A stretch of 22,337 bases of DNA from JADJOY01 sp964450125 (GTDB lineage: Bacteria > JADJOY01), in assembly GCA_964450125.1 (NCBI GenBank), contig CAYVDO010000090.1:1-22337 (forward strand). Direction: 5' to 3'. The translations under genes were made by a program, and so were the position numbers. This document shows, piece by piece, positions 21,654 through 22,337 of this stretch; within the stretch, counting starts at the first letter, position 1, and each line of letters begins with the position of its first letter. The notes beneath the pieces were generated by a model. It searched no databases, had not been told where the DNA came from, and was given only the letters and a program-made list of their open reading frames with translations.

Positions 21654-22337
21654 TCAGGTCGCCGGCGGCAGGATCTCGGCAGATGTGCCGCGATGCCGGC
21701 GGTAGACGTCGAGCACCCATCGGAACCCGGGGCGATCAGCGACGCTCGCACGCAGATCGACCAGCGATTTCGGCCACGGTGCCGGCAGCGGGTACGAGAA
21801 TTCGGGCGGGCGGATGATGGCCGTCATCACTGCCGCCGCGGCGAGATCGGCGACGCTGAATCGATCACCGACCAGGTAGCCGCTCGGACCGATCTCGGCT
21901 TCGAGCCGATCGAAGTGCGAGGCGAGACGCTCTCGTGCAAGCCGGACGTGCGCCGGATCGGCGCCCATGTTACGGCGGAACAGCGGACGAAGGACCGGAA
22001 ACGCGATGCGCCATGCAATGCGCACCGCGCCCGAGAATCCATCCGTTGCCATACGTGCGCACGCGGCGGTGTCGTCGAAGTACGTAGACCAGAACAGACG
22101 CCGCAGATCCGGTGCGACGGGGTCGTCGAAGTATGCCTCGATCGCGAGCGCTCGCGCGCGTTCCGCCGGATCGGCGGGAAAGAGCGGCGGATCCGGGCGC
22201 AGCCGCTCGATCTCTTCCAGAATGCGGCTCGAGCCTGCGAGTGCGCGTCCGTCGAGTAGCAGGATGGGCAACTTGGTTTGGCGTGTCAGCCACAGCGCCC
22301 GCGCCTGATGGAATCCCGGGAGCTGCGTCTCGCGACG
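21654..22337 (-). CDS. Glutathione S-transferase family protein (5' end beyond the window)
   Basis: The frame stays open to the window edge, so the N-terminus is missing; 227 residues are visible. The beginning reads RRETQLPGFHQARALW, then KLPILLLDGRALAGSSRIL. This contains the cis-Pro and the glutathione-contacting SSRIL-type motif of the thioredoxin-like GST domain. The all-helical C-terminal domain follows, with the N-capping-box-like signature GPSGYLVGDRFSVADLAAAAV. The role would be conjugation of glutathione to electrophiles in the cytoplasm, or a related thiol transfer. It converges on the DUF4124 gene with 21 nt between stops. The substrate class cannot be told from the visible part. 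Confidence 0.88.
   Translation of the reverse strand, partial: RRETQLPGFHQARALWLTRQTKLPILLLDGRALAGSSRILEEIERLRPDPPLFPADPAERARALAIEAYFDDPVAPDLRRLFWSTYFDDTAACARMATDGFSGAVRIAWRIAFPVLRPLFRRNMGADPAHVRLARERLASHFDRLEAEIGPSGYLVGDRFSVADLAAAAVMTAIIRPPEFSYPLPAPWPKSLVDLRASVADRPGFRWVLDVYRRHRGTSAEILPPAT

Noticed and set aside
1..22337. CRISPR array, tRNA/rRNA genes, transposase or reverse transcriptase
   Set aside because: No regularly spaced repeats, cloverleaf-like sequences or matching protein motifs (such as YxDD) were seen in any frame.

Overview
The window is GC-rich (codon third positions are mostly G or C) and densely coded. It holds an ECF sigma factor paired with a Ser/Thr kinase-TPR protein, a lipoprotein with a collagen-like stretch, a class I lanthipeptide locus, and very large TIR/NACHT proteins. 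Together these suggest a Myxococcota-like (former deltaproteobacterial) chromosome or a neighbouring GC-rich lineage. The taxonomic guess is inference only. No rRNA, tRNA, CRISPR array, transposase or reverse transcriptase gene was seen.

Left part (about 1-8,820): a complete class I lanthipeptide locus arranged around a divergent promoter region. On the minus strand lie lanC (cyclase), lanB (full-length dehydratase, overlapping lanC by a GTGA junction) and a lipoprotein gene. On the plus strand lie two 63-residue precursor genes, lanA1 and lanA2, with nearly identical leaders ending in Gly-Gly and 18-residue cores, followed by a C39-peptidase ABC transporter. The expected flow is: LanB dehydrates Ser/Thr in the cores, LanC closes thioether rings, and the transporter cuts after Gly-Gly and exports two related two-Cys peptides.

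Middle part (about 8,820-13,550): a convergent cupin gene whose protein ends in a run of Cys and Tyr, an ECF sigma factor, a PknB-type kinase with a long TPR tail directly downstream of the sigma gene, and a CPBP (Abi) family membrane protease on the opposite strand. A hairpin-rich element between the transporter and the cupin resembles one at the left window edge.

Right part (about 13,700-20,400): two tandem, related giant genes. The first encodes TIR - Gly/Ala/Val-rich linker - NACHT ATPase - FGE-sulfatase (C-type-lectin-like fold) domain. The second has the same layout without TIR. Their last ~40 codons differ by nine substitutions. All nine change an amino acid, none falls at a third codon position, and seven of the eight affected codons end in C. 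The flanks are identical for 27 nt upstream and 49 nt downstream, past the stop codon. This is the pattern expected of variable regions of a diversity-generating retroelement (DGR) with adenine-rich template codons. The RT and template repeat are not in the window, so any such system must act from elsewhere. The most interesting reading is a pair of NLR/STAND-like conflict sensors whose ligand-binding tips are diversified. A strong intrinsic terminator ends this pair.

Right edge (about 20,500-22,337): a secreted or periplasmic DUF4124-type protein and, convergent with it, a glutathione S-transferase gene cut by the window end.
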